A stretch of DNA of 64,000 nucleotides from Phycobacter azelaicus (GTDB taxonomy: Bacteria; Pseudomonadota; Alphaproteobacteria; Rhodobacterales; Rhodobacteraceae). Below, piece after piece: positions 8,515-18,071 of the stretch (its first letter is position 1; each line of letters begins with the position of its first letter). The position numbers and the translations under genes are program-made. The notes beneath the pieces were generated by a model, which searched no databases, was not told where the DNA came from, and saw only the letters and a list, made by a program, of their open reading frames with translations. The stretch is taken from NCBI RefSeq assembly GCF_014884385.1, contig NZ_WKFH01000003.1, forward strand, positions 2,450,001-2,514,000, given 5' to 3'.

Positions 8515-9138
8515 ATGCCACATGACCACTCTGATCACCCGCATGCCTTGCTCCCTCCAGATCCTGCGCTGCGGGTCAAGGCACTTGAGACGATTCTGAC
8601 TCGTAAAGGGTTGATTGATCCGGCAGCGCTGGATGAAATCATCGATACCTATCAGAATAAGATAGGTCCGCAGAACGGTGCCCGTGTTGTTGCCCGTGCC
8701 TGGAGCGATCCGGCTTTCAAAGATGCGCTGCTTGCGGATGCTGATCCGGTGTTGGCCGGGCTTGGGTATTCCGGACGGCAGGGCGAGCATATGGTGGTGG
8801 TCGAAAACAAGCCTGCACAGCACAACATGGTCGTCTGCACCCTGTGCAGCTGCTATCCATGGCCGCTGCTGGGCATTCCGCCTGCCTGGTACAAGTCTGA
8901 CGCTTACCGGGCTCGTGCGGTGCGGGAGCCGCGCGCGGTGCTGGCCGATTTTGGCGTGTCGCTCCCCGAGGGAACCCGAGTGCGGGTCTGGGATTCGACG
9001 GCGGAGGTGCGCTATTTAGTGCTTCCGATGCGGCCCAAGGGAACAGAAGGTCTAACCGAGGATCAACTGGCAATACTGGTTACCCGCGACAGCATGGTTG
9101 GCACCGGTCTGCCCAGATCGCCCGAGGGTAAGACGTGA
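8515..9138 (+). CDS. nthA: Cobalt-type nitrile hydratase, alpha subunit
   Basis: 207 residues from ATG 8515. The metal-binding claw is [11 protein letters not shown] with Cys108, Cys111 and Cys113; threonine after the first cysteine is the pattern of cobalt-type enzymes (iron-type has serine). In active enzymes two of these cysteines are oxidised. Further family features are [18 protein letters not shown] and [14 protein letters not shown]. It hydrates nitriles to amides in the cytoplasm. It is followed by the beta subunit with a 4-base overlap and by the activator gene; no amidase gene is adjacent. Confidence 0.95.
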   Translation: MPHDHSDHPHALLPPDPALRVKALETILTRKGLIDPAALDEIIDTYQNKIGPQNGARVVARAWSDPAFKDALLADADPVLAGLGYSGRQGEHMVVVENKPAQHNMVVCTLCSCYPWPLLGIPPAWYKSDAYRARAVREPRAVLADFGVSLPEGTRVRVWDSTAEVRYLVLPMRPKGTEGLTEDQLAILVTRDSMVGTGLPRSPEGKT

Positions 9139-9812
9139 GCCGTGTTCATGACATGGGCGGGCGATTCGGAGATGGCCCGGTCCGCCCTGATGCCCCGAAT
9201 GCGCCCGTTTTCGCCACCGAATGGCACGCCCGCGCCTTGGCCGTGACCCTTGCCTGTGGCGCCCTTGGACAGTGGAACATCGATACCTCGCGACATGCCC
9301 GCGAACAGCTTTCCCCGATCGATTACACCCGCTTCAGCTATTACGAGATCTGGCTCGCGGCTCTCGCGGATCTTCTGGTTCACAAGGGCGTGTTGAGCGA
9401 GGATGATCTTGCCGGGCAGGGCAGCGATGCGCCGCATCCTCTGGCGGAAAAGCGACTGACTGCAGATGCGGTTGCTGGTGTTCTTGCCAAGGGCGGTCCG
9501 GCGGATCGTGAGGGCGGGCCGGAGCCGCTGTTTGTAGAAGGGCAGGCCGTGCGCACCCGTCATCCCGGTGGCAATCGTCGGGTCAGTGGCGGCCATACCC
9601 GGCTGCCCACCTATGCCACTGGCGCAACCGGACGCATCCTGCGCCTGCATGGCACCCATGTTCTGCCGGACAGTGCCGCGCATGGGTTGGGGGAGGCGCC
9701 AGAGCCGCTTTACGCCGTGGTCTTCCCGGCGGGTGAACTCTGGAGCCACCCGGAAAACCCCGAAGACGAGGTGGTTCTGGATCTGTGGCAAAGTTACCTG
9801 GAACTGGTCTGA
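9135..9812 (+). CDS. nthB: Nitrile hydratase, beta subunit
   Basis: 225 residues from a GTG start that overlaps the alpha-subunit stop (GTGA), indicating translational coupling and 1:1 synthesis. Family features are [13 protein letters not shown] at the N-terminus, [16 protein letters not shown], and the C-terminal SH3-like barrel with [15 protein letters not shown]. The subunit completes the active-site cleft around the alpha-subunit metal centre. Confidence 0.94.
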   Translation: MSRVHDMGGRFGDGPVRPDAPNAPVFATEWHARALAVTLACGALGQWNIDTSRHAREQLSPIDYTRFSYYEIWLAALADLLVHKGVLSEDDLAGQGSDAPHPLAEKRLTADAVAGVLAKGGPADREGGPEPLFVEGQAVRTRHPGGNRRVSGGHTRLPTYATGATGRILRLHGTHVLPDSAAHGLGEAPEPLYAVVFPAGELWSHPENPEDEVVLDLWQSYLELV

Positions 9813-9820
9813 GGCGGGCG

Positions 9821-10156
9821 ATGAACGACTGTATTTCCCCTACTGCCCCTGATCCGGTGTTCGAGCAGCCCTGGCACGCGCAGGCTTTTGCCCTGACCGT
9901 GCATCTGAACGAAACGGGTTGCTTTACCTGGGGGCAGTGGGTCGCGCGTTTCTCTGCCATGCTGGCCCGTCATGGGCTCTCAAAAGAGCTGAACGGCGGC
10001 GATGATTACTTCGCGGCATGGCTGGAAACGCTCGAGGCGATTCTGGCTGAAGACGGCGCAGCCGTCCCGGAAGAGATCGAAACTACCCGCAGCGAGTGGG
10101 AAAATGCCTATCTGGTAACGCCACATGGCGCTCCGGTCAGTCTGCTTGAGGACTAA
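9821..10156 (+). CDS. Nitrile hydratase activator/accessory protein
   Basis: 111 residues from ATG 9821. The sequence resembles the N-terminal part of the beta subunit ([36 protein letters not shown]), as expected of the p14K/NhlE-type activators that load cobalt and promote cysteine oxidation by subunit exchange with alpha. The gene lies 8 bases after nthB. An in-frame ATG at 9785 would overlap nthB and is less likely. Confidence 0.85.
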   Translation: MNDCISPTAPDPVFEQPWHAQAFALTVHLNETGCFTWGQWVARFSAMLARHGLSKELNGGDDYFAAWLETLEAILAEDGAAVPEEIETTRSEWENAYLVTPHGAPVSLLED

Positions 10157-10269
10157 GCGCGAAGAAAGCGGCGCTCGGTGGCCGCCTGCGGCGAATTTGC
10201 GGTTTTCCTGTCCTTGTCACACCGCTATACCGGCTCGGGTTTGAACGAGACAGTTATGAAGGACCTGAT

Positions 10270-11583
10270 ATGGCCAATGTCGTCGTAGTCGGCGCCCAGT
10301 GGGGTGACGAGGGAAAAGGCAAGATCGTGGACTGGCTGAGCGAGCGCGCCGATGTGATCGCGCGCTTCCAGGGCGGCCATAACGCCGGCCATACGCTGGT
10401 GATTGACAGCAAGGTCTACAAGTTGCACGCACTGCCGTCTGGCGTTGTGCGCGGCGGCAAGCTCTCGGTGATTGGCAATGGTGTGGTCCTGGACCCCTGG
10501 CATCTGGTCAAGGAGATCGAGACGGTCCGCGCCCAGGGCGTCGATATCACGCCCGAGACGCTGATGATCGCCGAGAACACGCCGCTGATTCTGCCGCTGC
10601 ACGGCGAGTTGGACCGCGCTCGCGAAGAGGCCGCCAGCAAGGGCACCAAGATCGGCACCACCGGTCGCGGCATAGGTCCGGCCTACGAGGATAAGGTTGG
10701 TCGCCGCGCCATCCGCGTGGCGGACCTCGCGGATGATGCCACGCTTGAGGCACGCGTGGACCGCGCGCTGCAGCATCATGATCCGCTGCGCAAGGGCCTT
10801 GGCGTCGAACCCATCGACCGCGATGCGCTGATCGCACAGCTGAAAGAGATCGCACCCCAGATTCTGCCCTACGCGGCGCCGGTCTGGAAGGTGATGAACG
10901 AGAAGCGCAAAGCAGGCAAACGGATCCTGTTCGAAGGGGCGCAAGGGGCGCTTCTGGACATCGACTTTGGCACCTATCCCTTTGTGACCTCCTCCAATGT
11001 GATTGCAGGCCAGGCGGCCACCGGCGTGGGCATCGGCCCCAACTCGATCGACTATGTTCTGGGCATCGTCAAAGCCTACACCACCCGCGTTGGCGAAGGT
11101 CCGTTTCCGACCGAACTGCTTGGCCCGGACGGCAAGCCGGATGCGGATGGCGAACGCCTGGGCACCCGCGGTCATGAGTTCGGCACCACCACCGGCCGTC
11201 AGCGGCGCTGCGGATGGTTCGATGCCTGCCTGGTGCGCCAGACCTGTGCAACCTCCGGTATCAACGGGATCTCGCTGACCAAGCTTGACGTGCTGGATGG
11301 GTTCGAGACCCTGAAGATCTGTGTGGGCTACGATCTGGACGGGGAGCGTCTGGATTATTTGCCCACCGCCGCCGATCAGCAGGCGCGCTGCACGCCGATC
11401 TACGAGGAAATGCCGGGCTGGTCCGAGTCCACAGAAGGCGCACGCAGCTGGAACGATCTGCCGGCCAATGCCATCAAATATGTCAAACGTGTAGAAGAGC
11501 TGATCCAGTGCCCGGTCGCACTTCTGTCCACCAGCCCGGAGCGGGACGACACCATCCTGGTGACCGACCCGTTTGCTGACTGA
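10270..11583 (+). CDS. purA: Adenylosuccinate synthase
   Basis: 437 residues, full length. It has the GTP-binding N-terminus [20 protein letters not shown], the IMP-binding [10 protein letters not shown], catalytic-loop [32 protein letters not shown] and the C-terminal [13 protein letters not shown] segment. It makes adenylosuccinate from IMP, aspartate and GTP, the first committed step to AMP. The next gene overlaps its stop by one base. Confidence 0.98.
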   Translation: MANVVVVGAQWGDEGKGKIVDWLSERADVIARFQGGHNAGHTLVIDSKVYKLHALPSGVVRGGKLSVIGNGVVLDPWHLVKEIETVRAQGVDITPETLMIAENTPLILPLHGELDRAREEAASKGTKIGTTGRGIGPAYEDKVGRRAIRVADLADDATLEARVDRALQHHDPLRKGLGVEPIDRDALIAQLKEIAPQILPYAAPVWKVMNEKRKAGKRILFEGAQGALLDIDFGTYPFVTSSNVIAGQAATGVGIGPNSIDYVLGIVKAYTTRVGEGPFPTELLGPDGKPDADGERLGTRGHEFGTTTGRQRRCGWFDACLVRQTCATSGINGISLTKLDVLDGFETLKICVGYDLDGERLDYLPTAADQQARCTPIYEEMPGWSESTEGARSWNDLPANAIKYVKRVEELIQCPVALLSTSPERDDTILVTDPFAD

Positions 11584-11828
11584 TGGCGGACAAAAGGGGC
11601 CTTAGCTACAAGGCGCGCCGCCGCTGGTCGCTGGTTCTGCTGCTGGTCGGCATGCCGCTTTATATTGTCGTGGCGGTGACGATCCTGAACTGGATGGATC
11701 GTCCGCCGATTTGGCTGGAGTTTGTGGTCTATGTGGCGCTTGGGATCTTGTGGGTGTTGCCGTTCAAATTCATCTTCCGAGGAGTAGGGCAAGCAGATCC
11801 GGATGAGGATCAGTCCTCAGACAATTAG
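11583..11828 (+). CDS. DUF2842 membrane protein
   Basis: 81 residues, starting within the purA stop (TGATG). Two hydrophobic helices (LVLLLVGMPLYIVVAVTIL and LEFVVYVALGILWVLPF) joined by NWMDRPPIWL, with a basic N-terminus and the conserved ending PFKFIFRGVGQ, match DUF2842, a family found almost only in alphaproteobacteria. Function unknown. The purA-DUF2842 unit ends at a strong terminator. Confidence 0.85.
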   Translation: MADKRGLSYKARRRWSLVLLLVGMPLYIVVAVTILNWMDRPPIWLEFVVYVALGILWVLPFKFIFRGVGQADPDEDQSSDN

Positions 11829-11880
11829 GCCATGCCTGCCCCGTCCTTCGCATTCGTGTGTCGGGTAGGTCACAGCATCA

Positions 11881-11910
11881 AAAAAGGCGGGCCTTTTGGT
11901 CCGCCTTTTT
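11881..11910. terminator. Bidirectional intrinsic terminator
   Basis: Stem AAAAAGGCGGGCC (11881-11893) and GGTCCGCCTTTTT (11898-11910) around a TTTT loop: 13 pairs including one G-T, with A and T tracts at both ends. It terminates purA-DUF2842 on the plus strand and the long disordered-protein gene on the minus strand. Confidence 0.9.
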
Positions 11911-11932
11911 GCATTGCAAGGATAGAGGCTGC

Positions 11933-14008
11933 TCAGCCCGCAGCACGTTTGGCCGGCTGAAAGCCGATATCTTCGGTGGCGACGAAACGCCCGTTTTCGG
12001 AACGCTCGATCTTGCCTTCACGCAAAAGCTGTCCAAATGTGCGCAGCCCGTCTTCGCGCTTGAACTCTGCCTTTCCGGACTTGCGCACAGCGTTCAACAG
12101 CTGAGGACGGGAGAAATGCTCGCGCCCTTCCACGAAGCTCATGTAGGCCGCAGCGGCTTCCAGAAGATCACGCAGCTCGATCGCGCCGTATTTCTGGGCA
12201 TAGGCGGCAAAGCCTCCCTCTGCGCTTGGCTTGGCGCCCCCGTCATCAGCAAGAACCGATATGCGGCGTGGTCTGACTGCTGCCTTCTCGGCTGGGGCTG
12301 AGGTCTGCTCAGCCGGATCGATCCGCTGCTCGGCCACCAGCTTGAGGGGGGCAGGGCGCGCCACCGGGTTGGATTTGCGCAGCGGCTGCACGGCGCCACC
12401 GGTTGGGCGCCGTGGCGTGACAACACTGGCGAGGTCTTCGCGATAAGCGCCCTCACTGTCCTCAGATCCAGCGGTTCCTCCAGATGCCGGGTCCGCCTTT
12501 GCGGCAGCGACTGCGGCGCGCAAATGGTTGTAGGTTTCCCGGGAAGACGTTGTCTCCGGAGCGTCAAGCTTGGCATCTGCAGCGTCCATGAGACGGGAGA
12601 CGTCGCTTTCTGCCACATTCGGCGCCTGTCGCGACGGCGTTGTTGGCTCGGCCGCAGGTGTGACACGCAGCTCCTCTTTCGCTGCAGCTTCGTTCTGTGA
12701 GGCCGCGTCATCTTGGGTCTCGCCCGGCGTATCATCCTCCGAAGCGGCGAGCAGTTCGGCTTCTACCGCTGCCAGCTCGCGCATCAGATCTTCTTCATCT
12801 TCCTCGGACAGCGAGCTTTCTGCCCTGCTGTCGGAGCGATTTTCGTCTGCAGGTGCCTCGGGCGTTGGCGCTGGAGCGGCAGGCGTGGGCATACCTGCAG
12901 ATACCGCCTCCGGAACCTCTGCACGCTTTACCTTGATCACGCGCGCACGTCGCGGCGCCGGGGCCCTGGGGGTGGCCGCCGGTTCGACGGTTTGCACAGC
13001 ATCCTCTGGCGTGGAGGTCTCGTCTTGTGCCTTGCCTTCGGCGCTGAGTTGAGACAGGACGCGGTCGATCTCGTCATCCTCTTCGGCCGCTGTATCACCT
13101 GCCTGAAGAAAGCCGGTTTCGGCGTTTTCTTCTGTCGGTGCATCCGTGGCAATCGCATCGGTGATATTGCTTGCGGCTTCCGGGAGGATGCTCTCTGCGT
13201 GCTCGTCTTCGGAGTAGTCATCGCCCGAGGATTTTGACACCACGGCCCGGATGCGCCGCAGCTTTGCGGCGATGCTTTCAGCAGAAGACGGAGGTTCGTC
13301 CGAAGGTGTCTGCAGAGAGACATCTTCGACTGCAATTTCTGCGGCATCAGGGAGCGCTTCTTCTTCTGCTTCGCTTTTTTCTTCACCGTCTGAAGGCGTT
13401 TCCGCGGCATGCGTTGCATTGGTGGCAGCTGCAGAGATCGCAGCGATCTTGGTTGCGTCGGGTGTAGGGGCGTCCTGTTCTGTAGCCACGGTGCTCGGGC
13501 TGGATGCGTCAGGCTGCGGGGGCGGGCTTGTCGCCTCTGCCGCTGCGGCTGTCACCTCGGCTTCTCTGTCGGTGGTGTCTGCTCCGGTGTCTGCCTCGGT
13601 CTTCTCGACCAACGCAGTTGCGGTCGGTTGATCCTCGGAGGCCATGTCAGGCTCAGCATGGGGCTCTGCCGACGAGGTGCTGTCGTCCTGCGGCGAAGGA
13701 TCTGTCGATACGGCAGCGTGTTGCTGCTGTGCACTTGTCACGGTCGCTGCCGCTTCTGCGGCGCGCAGGTGAATCCCTCCGTCGCTGGTGCGGGCCTCGA
13801 CCTGACGCGCGATCTCGCGCTGTGCGATACGGGCAAGCATGTCGGCATCGGGCTGCGGGGGTTCTGCGCCAAAATAGCGATCATCGGACGCCAGGTCGCG
13901 AAAATACTCTGCGATGGCCTTCATTGTGCCAAAGGAATCTTCGAACCCTTCAAGCGTGCAGGAGAAGGTCCCGTAGGAAACGGTCAAAACTTTGTTATTT
14001 TGTACCAT
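11933..14008 (-). CDS. Long, mostly disordered acidic protein with conserved ends
   Basis: 691 residues from ATG 14008 (an in-frame ATG at 14029 adds 7 residues). Residues 1-60 form a compact domain (NNKVLTVSYGTFSCTLEGFE, then AIAEYFRDLASDDRYFGAEP). Roughly residues 90-580 are rich in Ala, Glu, Asp, Ser, Thr and Pro and look disordered. The last about 95 residues form a second compact region (YAQKYGAIELRDLLEAAAAY, FSRPQLLNAVRKSGK, LRTFGQLLREGKIE) that resembles a winged-helix-like fold. I recognise the end domains as conserved in Rhodobacteraceae, but know no function. It could be a scaffold or tether between two partners; that is inference. Confidence 0.75.
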   Translation of the reverse strand: MVQNNKVLTVSYGTFSCTLEGFEDSFGTMKAIAEYFRDLASDDRYFGAEPPQPDADMLARIAQREIARQVEARTSDGGIHLRAAEAAATVTSAQQQHAAVSTDPSPQDDSTSSAEPHAEPDMASEDQPTATALVEKTEADTGADTTDREAEVTAAAAEATSPPPQPDASSPSTVATEQDAPTPDATKIAAISAAATNATHAAETPSDGEEKSEAEEEALPDAAEIAVEDVSLQTPSDEPPSSAESIAAKLRRIRAVVSKSSGDDYSEDEHAESILPEAASNITDAIATDAPTEENAETGFLQAGDTAAEEDDEIDRVLSQLSAEGKAQDETSTPEDAVQTVEPAATPRAPAPRRARVIKVKRAEVPEAVSAGMPTPAAPAPTPEAPADENRSDSRAESSLSEEDEEDLMRELAAVEAELLAASEDDTPGETQDDAASQNEAAAKEELRVTPAAEPTTPSRQAPNVAESDVSRLMDAADAKLDAPETTSSRETYNHLRAAVAAAKADPASGGTAGSEDSEGAYREDLASVVTPRRPTGGAVQPLRKSNPVARPAPLKLVAEQRIDPAEQTSAPAEKAAVRPRRISVLADDGGAKPSAEGGFAAYAQKYGAIELRDLLEAAAAYMSFVEGREHFSRPQLLNAVRKSGKAEFKREDGLRTFGQLLREGKIERSENGRFVATEDIGFQPAKRAAG

Positions 14009-14148
14009 AGGGCAGCTCGTCCTCACCAACGTCTTCGCTATTCATACTATGGAGCAGCAACGACAAATTCTGCGCGAATCCGTGCAATTGATCGTATCAT
14101 TTTGTGTTTAGATTGTGACCTGTTTCCAGATCTGAGAGAAATCCCCGC

Positions 14149-14808
14149 ATGAAGAAGCTGATTGTTGACGAAACCGGGCCAGTTACACTGGTCGGCGGCG
14201 GCTATATGGACGCTGATGACCTGAACGAGGCGCTGAGCCTTGCGCCGACGCTGGTTGCGGCCGATGGCGGTGCTGTCGCGGCGCTGGCCCAAGGGCATGT
14301 TCCGCAGGCTGTTATCGGGGATTTTGATTCGCTGCCCGGGCATACACGTAGCCTTTTGCCTCAGAAGGTTCTGCATCATGTGGCAGAGCAGGATACGACG
14401 GATTTCGACAAGGCCTTGCGCGCTATTCGAGCCCCCGTTGTTCTCGGCGCAGGTTTCCTCGGCGCGCGGATAGACCATCAGCTGGCTGCCTTTCACACAC
14501 TCATCCAGCCCGGTCGCAGTCCGTGCATCCTGATCGGCGCGCATGAGCTGGTGTTCCACGTCACACGGCGCATTACCCTGCCGATGCAGGCGGAGGAGGT
14601 CGTATCTCTTTTTCCTATGCAGGAGGTAACGGGGCGGTCCGGCGGCTTGGTCTGGCCAATCGAGGGGCTGAAGATGTGCCCGGCCAGCCGGATCGGAACG
14701 TCGAATCGAGCTGAAGGCGACATGTGGGTCGAGGCGGATGGGCCGGGCCTGCTGGGCATCGTGCCGCGCGGCTATCTAGCCGATCTTATGCGGGCGATTG
14801 CGGGATAG
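14149..14808 (+). CDS. thiN: Thiamine pyrophosphokinase
   Basis: 219 residues with the TPK signature: ADGGAVAALAQG, AVIGDFDSLPG (substrate/Mg site) and AEQDTTDFDKAL, then LGARIDHQLAAF. The C-terminal beta domain includes LVWPIEGLKM and GTSNRAEGDMWVEADG. It transfers pyrophosphate from ATP to thiamine, giving thiamine diphosphate. Its 3' end overlaps the convergent DMT transporter gene by 23 bases. Confidence 0.9.
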   Translation: MKKLIVDETGPVTLVGGGYMDADDLNEALSLAPTLVAADGGAVAALAQGHVPQAVIGDFDSLPGHTRSLLPQKVLHHVAEQDTTDFDKALRAIRAPVVLGAGFLGARIDHQLAAFHTLIQPGRSPCILIGAHELVFHVTRRITLPMQAEEVVSLFPMQEVTGRSGGLVWPIEGLKMCPASRIGTSNRAEGDMWVEADGPGLLGIVPRGYLADLMRAIAG

Positions 14809-15712
14809 GGTTCTTTGCGGCCTGCCGGGCCACTGACTGTTCACGCAGGATAACGTAAAGCCCCGCCGCAACAGTGATTCCAATTCCAACCGCTGCCATG
14901 GTGTTGGGCAGTTCCCTGAAGATCACCCATCCAAACAGCGTTGCCACAGGGATTTCAAGATACTGCATCGGGGCCAGGGTTGCGGCAGGGGCATAGCGCA
15001 GGCTCCATGTCATCAACAGGTGTGCACCGGTGCCCAGCACGCCGATGCTGACCATGAGGAAGCTGATCCACAGATCCGGCATGACGAGCTGCAGGCCGTC
15101 GATGTCAAAGGCATCCCCGATCAGCAGCATCGGCGCCAGCAAGACGCAAGCCATGCCGCCTGAGACGGCCTGTAGGCCGATGGGGTCGGTCTCCTTCGCG
15201 ATCTGGCGCGTTACCATCATGAAAAGGGCAAAGATAACCGCAACTGCCAACGGCCAGAGCGCATGCAGGCCGACCGCCGCAAAGCTTGGCTGAATGACCA
15301 GAAGCGTGCCGACAAAGCCAACCAGGCAAGCAAGAATGCGACGCAGGCCAACTTCCTCATTGAGGATGAATTTGCCGATCATGAGCATGATGAACGGCAT
15401 GACAAAAGCGATTGCGATGGCATCCGCCAGCGGGAGGTGTTTCAGCGCTGTGAACATCGCTCCAATTCCGCCGATATGCAGCAACGTGCGCAGGAAGGTC
15501 AGGCGCAAGACACGCCCCGTCATGCGCCAAATTCGTCCTCCCATCCACACCAGTGGCATCAGCAGGATCACCTGTGCCGCAAAACGTGCAAAAATCAGCA
15601 GCCCCAGCGGCATATGCTCGCCCAGGAGTTTCGCGACCGCGTCCCCCAAGGGGGCGAGGATGCAGAAACCGAGCATTAGCAAAATGCCAAGGAGAGGTCG
15701 ATCTTGGGTCAT
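14786..15712 (-). CDS. EamA-family drug/metabolite exporter (DMT)
   Basis: 308 residues from ATG 15712; the upstream frame to 15748 adds 12 residues. It has ten hydrophobic segments arranged as two EamA repeats, with PLADAIAIAFVMPFIMLMIG in the first and PAATLAPMQYLEIPVATLFG in the second, typical of roseobacter DMT permeases. The substrate is unknown. The first repeat keeps the usual EEVGLRR loop. Confidence 0.85.
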   Translation of the reverse strand: MTQDRPLLGILLMLGFCILAPLGDAVAKLLGEHMPLGLLIFARFAAQVILLMPLVWMGGRIWRMTGRVLRLTFLRTLLHIGGIGAMFTALKHLPLADAIAIAFVMPFIMLMIGKFILNEEVGLRRILACLVGFVGTLLVIQPSFAAVGLHALWPLAVAVIFALFMMVTRQIAKETDPIGLQAVSGGMACVLLAPMLLIGDAFDIDGLQLVMPDLWISFLMVSIGVLGTGAHLLMTWSLRYAPAATLAPMQYLEIPVATLFGWVIFRELPNTMAAVGIGITVAAGLYVILREQSVARQAAKNPIPQSPA

Positions 15713-15767
15713 GTGGCGCACGCTAGGCGCGCGCCTCGGGAAGGGCAAGGTACGGAATGGCGCCTGG

Positions 15768-17141
15768 TCAACAATTCGGCACGTTCACGGCCAACCCGCC
15801 AAGCGAGGTCTCTTTGTATTTCTCGTTCATGTCGGCGCCAGTCTGGCGCATGGTTTCGATGGCGGCATCCAGCGGCACGAAGTGCTGGCCGTCACCGCGC
15901 AGCGCCAGAGAAGCGGCCGAGACGGCCTTGATCGCACCGAGCCCATTGCGTTCAATGCAGGGGACCTGGACCAGACCCTTGACCGGATCGCAGGTCATCC
16001 CGAGGTGATGCTCAAGCGCGATTTCGGCGGCGTTTTCCACTTGCTCCGGGCTGCCGCCCAGAACAGCGCAAAGGCCGGCGGCAGCCATTGCTGCGGCCGA
16101 GCCGACCTCAGCCTGACAGCCTGCCTCTGCGCCCGAGATCGAGGCGTTGAACTTCACCAAGCCACCGATGGCTGCGGCCGTGAGCAGGAAGTCCTCGATA
16201 TTGCGTTCGGAGGCGCCGGGGACATGGTCCAGATAATAGCGAAGAACTGCAGGCAAAACGCCGGCAGCCCCGTTCGTGGGGGCAGTCACCACTTGTCCGC
16301 CAGCGGCGTTTTCCTCGTTGACGGCCATGGCGTAGACGCTGATCCAGTCGTTGATGGTGTGGGGGGCGGACAAGTTCATGCCACGCTCTGCCAAAAGCGC
16401 CTCGTGAATGCCCTTGGCCCGGCGCCGCACGCTCAGCCCTCCGGGGAGGATGCCGTCCCGTTCAAGCCCGCGGTCGATGCAGTCATTCATCACCTGCCAG
16501 ATCCGGGCGGTCCCGTTCTGAAAATCGATGGCGCTGCAGCGCGATACTTCGTTGGCCCGTTTCATGGCAGCGATGCTTTTGCCGCTTGCCTTTGCCATCT
16601 CCAGCATCTCGGCAGCGGTCTTGAAAGGATAGGGAACAGGGGCACCCTCATCGGTGGCCTTGCCCGCGGCGAGTTCCTCTTCGGTCAGGACAAATCCCCC
16701 GCCAACTGAGTAATAGACCTGTCGCAGGATCACGTCCCCTTGCGCATCGGTGGCCATCAGTATCATGCCATTGGCATGGCCGGGTAGAGCATGATCGTAG
16801 TCAAAGATAAGATCGGTCTTTGGGTCGAATTGCAGCTCTCCCAGGCCTTCGGGTGCAAGCGATTTGGTGTTATGGATGGCCGCCAGTGCGGCCTCTGCCT
16901 TTTCATCGTCATAGGTGTCGGGGACAAATCCGGCGAGGCCGAGAATCGTTGCCCGGTCGGTTGCGTGGCCCACACCGGTAAAGGCGAGCGAGCCATGCAA
17001 TGAGGCGCGTAGCCCGTGAAAGTCAAAGGGCGATGCACGCATCAACTCGAGGAACCGTGCTGCGGCTACCATCGGTCCCATGGTATGAGAGGACGACGGG
17101 CCGATGCCTACTTTGAACATATCGAAAACGGAGAGGAACAT
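15768..17141 (-). CDS. sdaA: L-serine ammonia-lyase, iron-sulfur, single chain
   Basis: 457 residues containing both the beta domain ([19 protein letters not shown] at the N-terminus) and the alpha domain ([35 protein letters not shown]). Cluster cysteines are visible at about 384 and 395 ([16 protein letters not shown]). The chain ends in a cysteine (VNVPNC, Cys457); in the Legionella enzyme of nearly identical length the C-terminal Cys is the removable fourth ligand of the [4Fe-4S] cluster. It deaminates serine to pyruvate. It directly follows a GST gene with no spacer. Confidence 0.95.
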   Translation of the reverse strand: MFLSVFDMFKVGIGPSSSHTMGPMVAAARFLELMRASPFDFHGLRASLHGSLAFTGVGHATDRATILGLAGFVPDTYDDEKAEAALAAIHNTKSLAPEGLGELQFDPKTDLIFDYDHALPGHANGMILMATDAQGDVILRQVYYSVGGGFVLTEEELAAGKATDEGAPVPYPFKTAAEMLEMAKASGKSIAAMKRANEVSRCSAIDFQNGTARIWQVMNDCIDRGLERDGILPGGLSVRRRAKGIHEALLAERGMNLSAPHTINDWISVYAMAVNEENAAGGQVVTAPTNGAAGVLPAVLRYYLDHVPGASERNIEDFLLTAAAIGGLVKFNASISGAEAGCQAEVGSAAAMAAAGLCAVLGGSPEQVENAAEIALEHHLGMTCDPVKGLVQVPCIERNGLGAIKAVSAASLALRGDGQHFVPLDAAIETMRQTGADMNEKYKETSLGGLAVNVPNC

Positions 17142-17849
17142 TCAGGTGGCCGATCCTTCTGGAGGTTGAGCGGGAGAGGGGGAGGTGAAAGGTGTCATGC
17201 CGAGGCCTTCGGCTTGCTGGGCTTGGACGACGGAGGGCCGCTCTTCGAGGCGGGCAAGCATCTCGGCCAGGCGTGGTGTGTCGGCAAGTTCAAACCAGTT
17301 GCGCTTGCGCCCTTCGGGATAAAGCGCCATCCAGCGCATCAGGCAGGCAAGGTAGAGATCGAGGATCGACGGATTTTGCGCTGCAAGCCAGCCCGTGCTT
17401 TCGGCGGCCGCGGCCTCAATTCTGGCAAGATGCGTTTTCAGCCGACTTGAGATGCCTTCGTAAAGGGCGTCCTGATGGGTCGGGTCTGCTCCGATGTATT
17501 TGTGCGGATAGAACAGGACACGCAGATCGGCATGCAGGGTGTTTGACACAAAAAATAGCCATTTCAGCACCCAAGCCCGGCCCGGGTGATCTACACCCGG
17601 CGCTAAGGCGCCGTGCCGATCTGAAAGCCACAGGAGGATCGCTCCGGTCTCGAAAAGGGCGCCGTTTTCGGTTTCCAGAACCGGGATCAGACCGTGCGGG
17701 TTGAGACGGCGATAGGCGGCGCCGTCCAGTGCACCGCCGCGCCGGTCGACCAATACGGTCTCAAAGCGCTGCCCGAGCTCTATGAGCGCCAGGCGGATGA
17801 TTAGCGAGGCGTTATCAGGAGCGTAGTGCAGGCGATAGCTTGGCGTCAT
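17142..17849 (-). CDS. Glutathione S-transferase family protein
   Basis: 235 residues: a thioredoxin-like N-terminal domain (YRLHYAPDNASLIIRLALIE, then GLIPVLETENGALFETGAIL with the cis-proline IPVLE and the ES/ET glutathione contact) and a helical C-terminal domain (PSILDLYLACLMRWMALYP). The gene abuts sdaA with zero spacing and is surely in the same transcript. Substrate unknown. Confidence 0.85.
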   Translation of the reverse strand: MTPSYRLHYAPDNASLIIRLALIELGQRFETVLVDRRGGALDGAAYRRLNPHGLIPVLETENGALFETGAILLWLSDRHGALAPGVDHPGRAWVLKWLFFVSNTLHADLRVLFYPHKYIGADPTHQDALYEGISSRLKTHLARIEAAAAESTGWLAAQNPSILDLYLACLMRWMALYPEGRKRNWFELADTPRLAEMLARLEERPSVVQAQQAEGLGMTPFTSPSPAQPPEGSAT

Positions 17850-18071
17850 GGGGAAACCTTAGGTAGCTTTGTCTTAGGGGTAACGTCCGTTTCCGGCGTT
17901 TCCAATAGGAAACACGGCCTTGATGTTGTCACATTTTGCGCGCCTTGCCCGGCCTTGTGCCGCAAGAACCCTGTGAAACGGCGCGATAGAGGCAAAAGCC
18001 CAATTGCCCCTCGCAGTTGCGGCCCGCTTTCCTTATAAGGCCTTCAAACCTCTTGCTGCGGAGCAGATGAC

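Noticed and set aside
10225..11175. 316-codon minus-strand frame
   Set aside because: Antisense to purA, with no motifs or ribosome site.
15294..16709. 471-codon plus-strand frame
   Set aside because: Antisense to the DMT and sdaA genes; Arg/Met/Pro-rich translation without domains.
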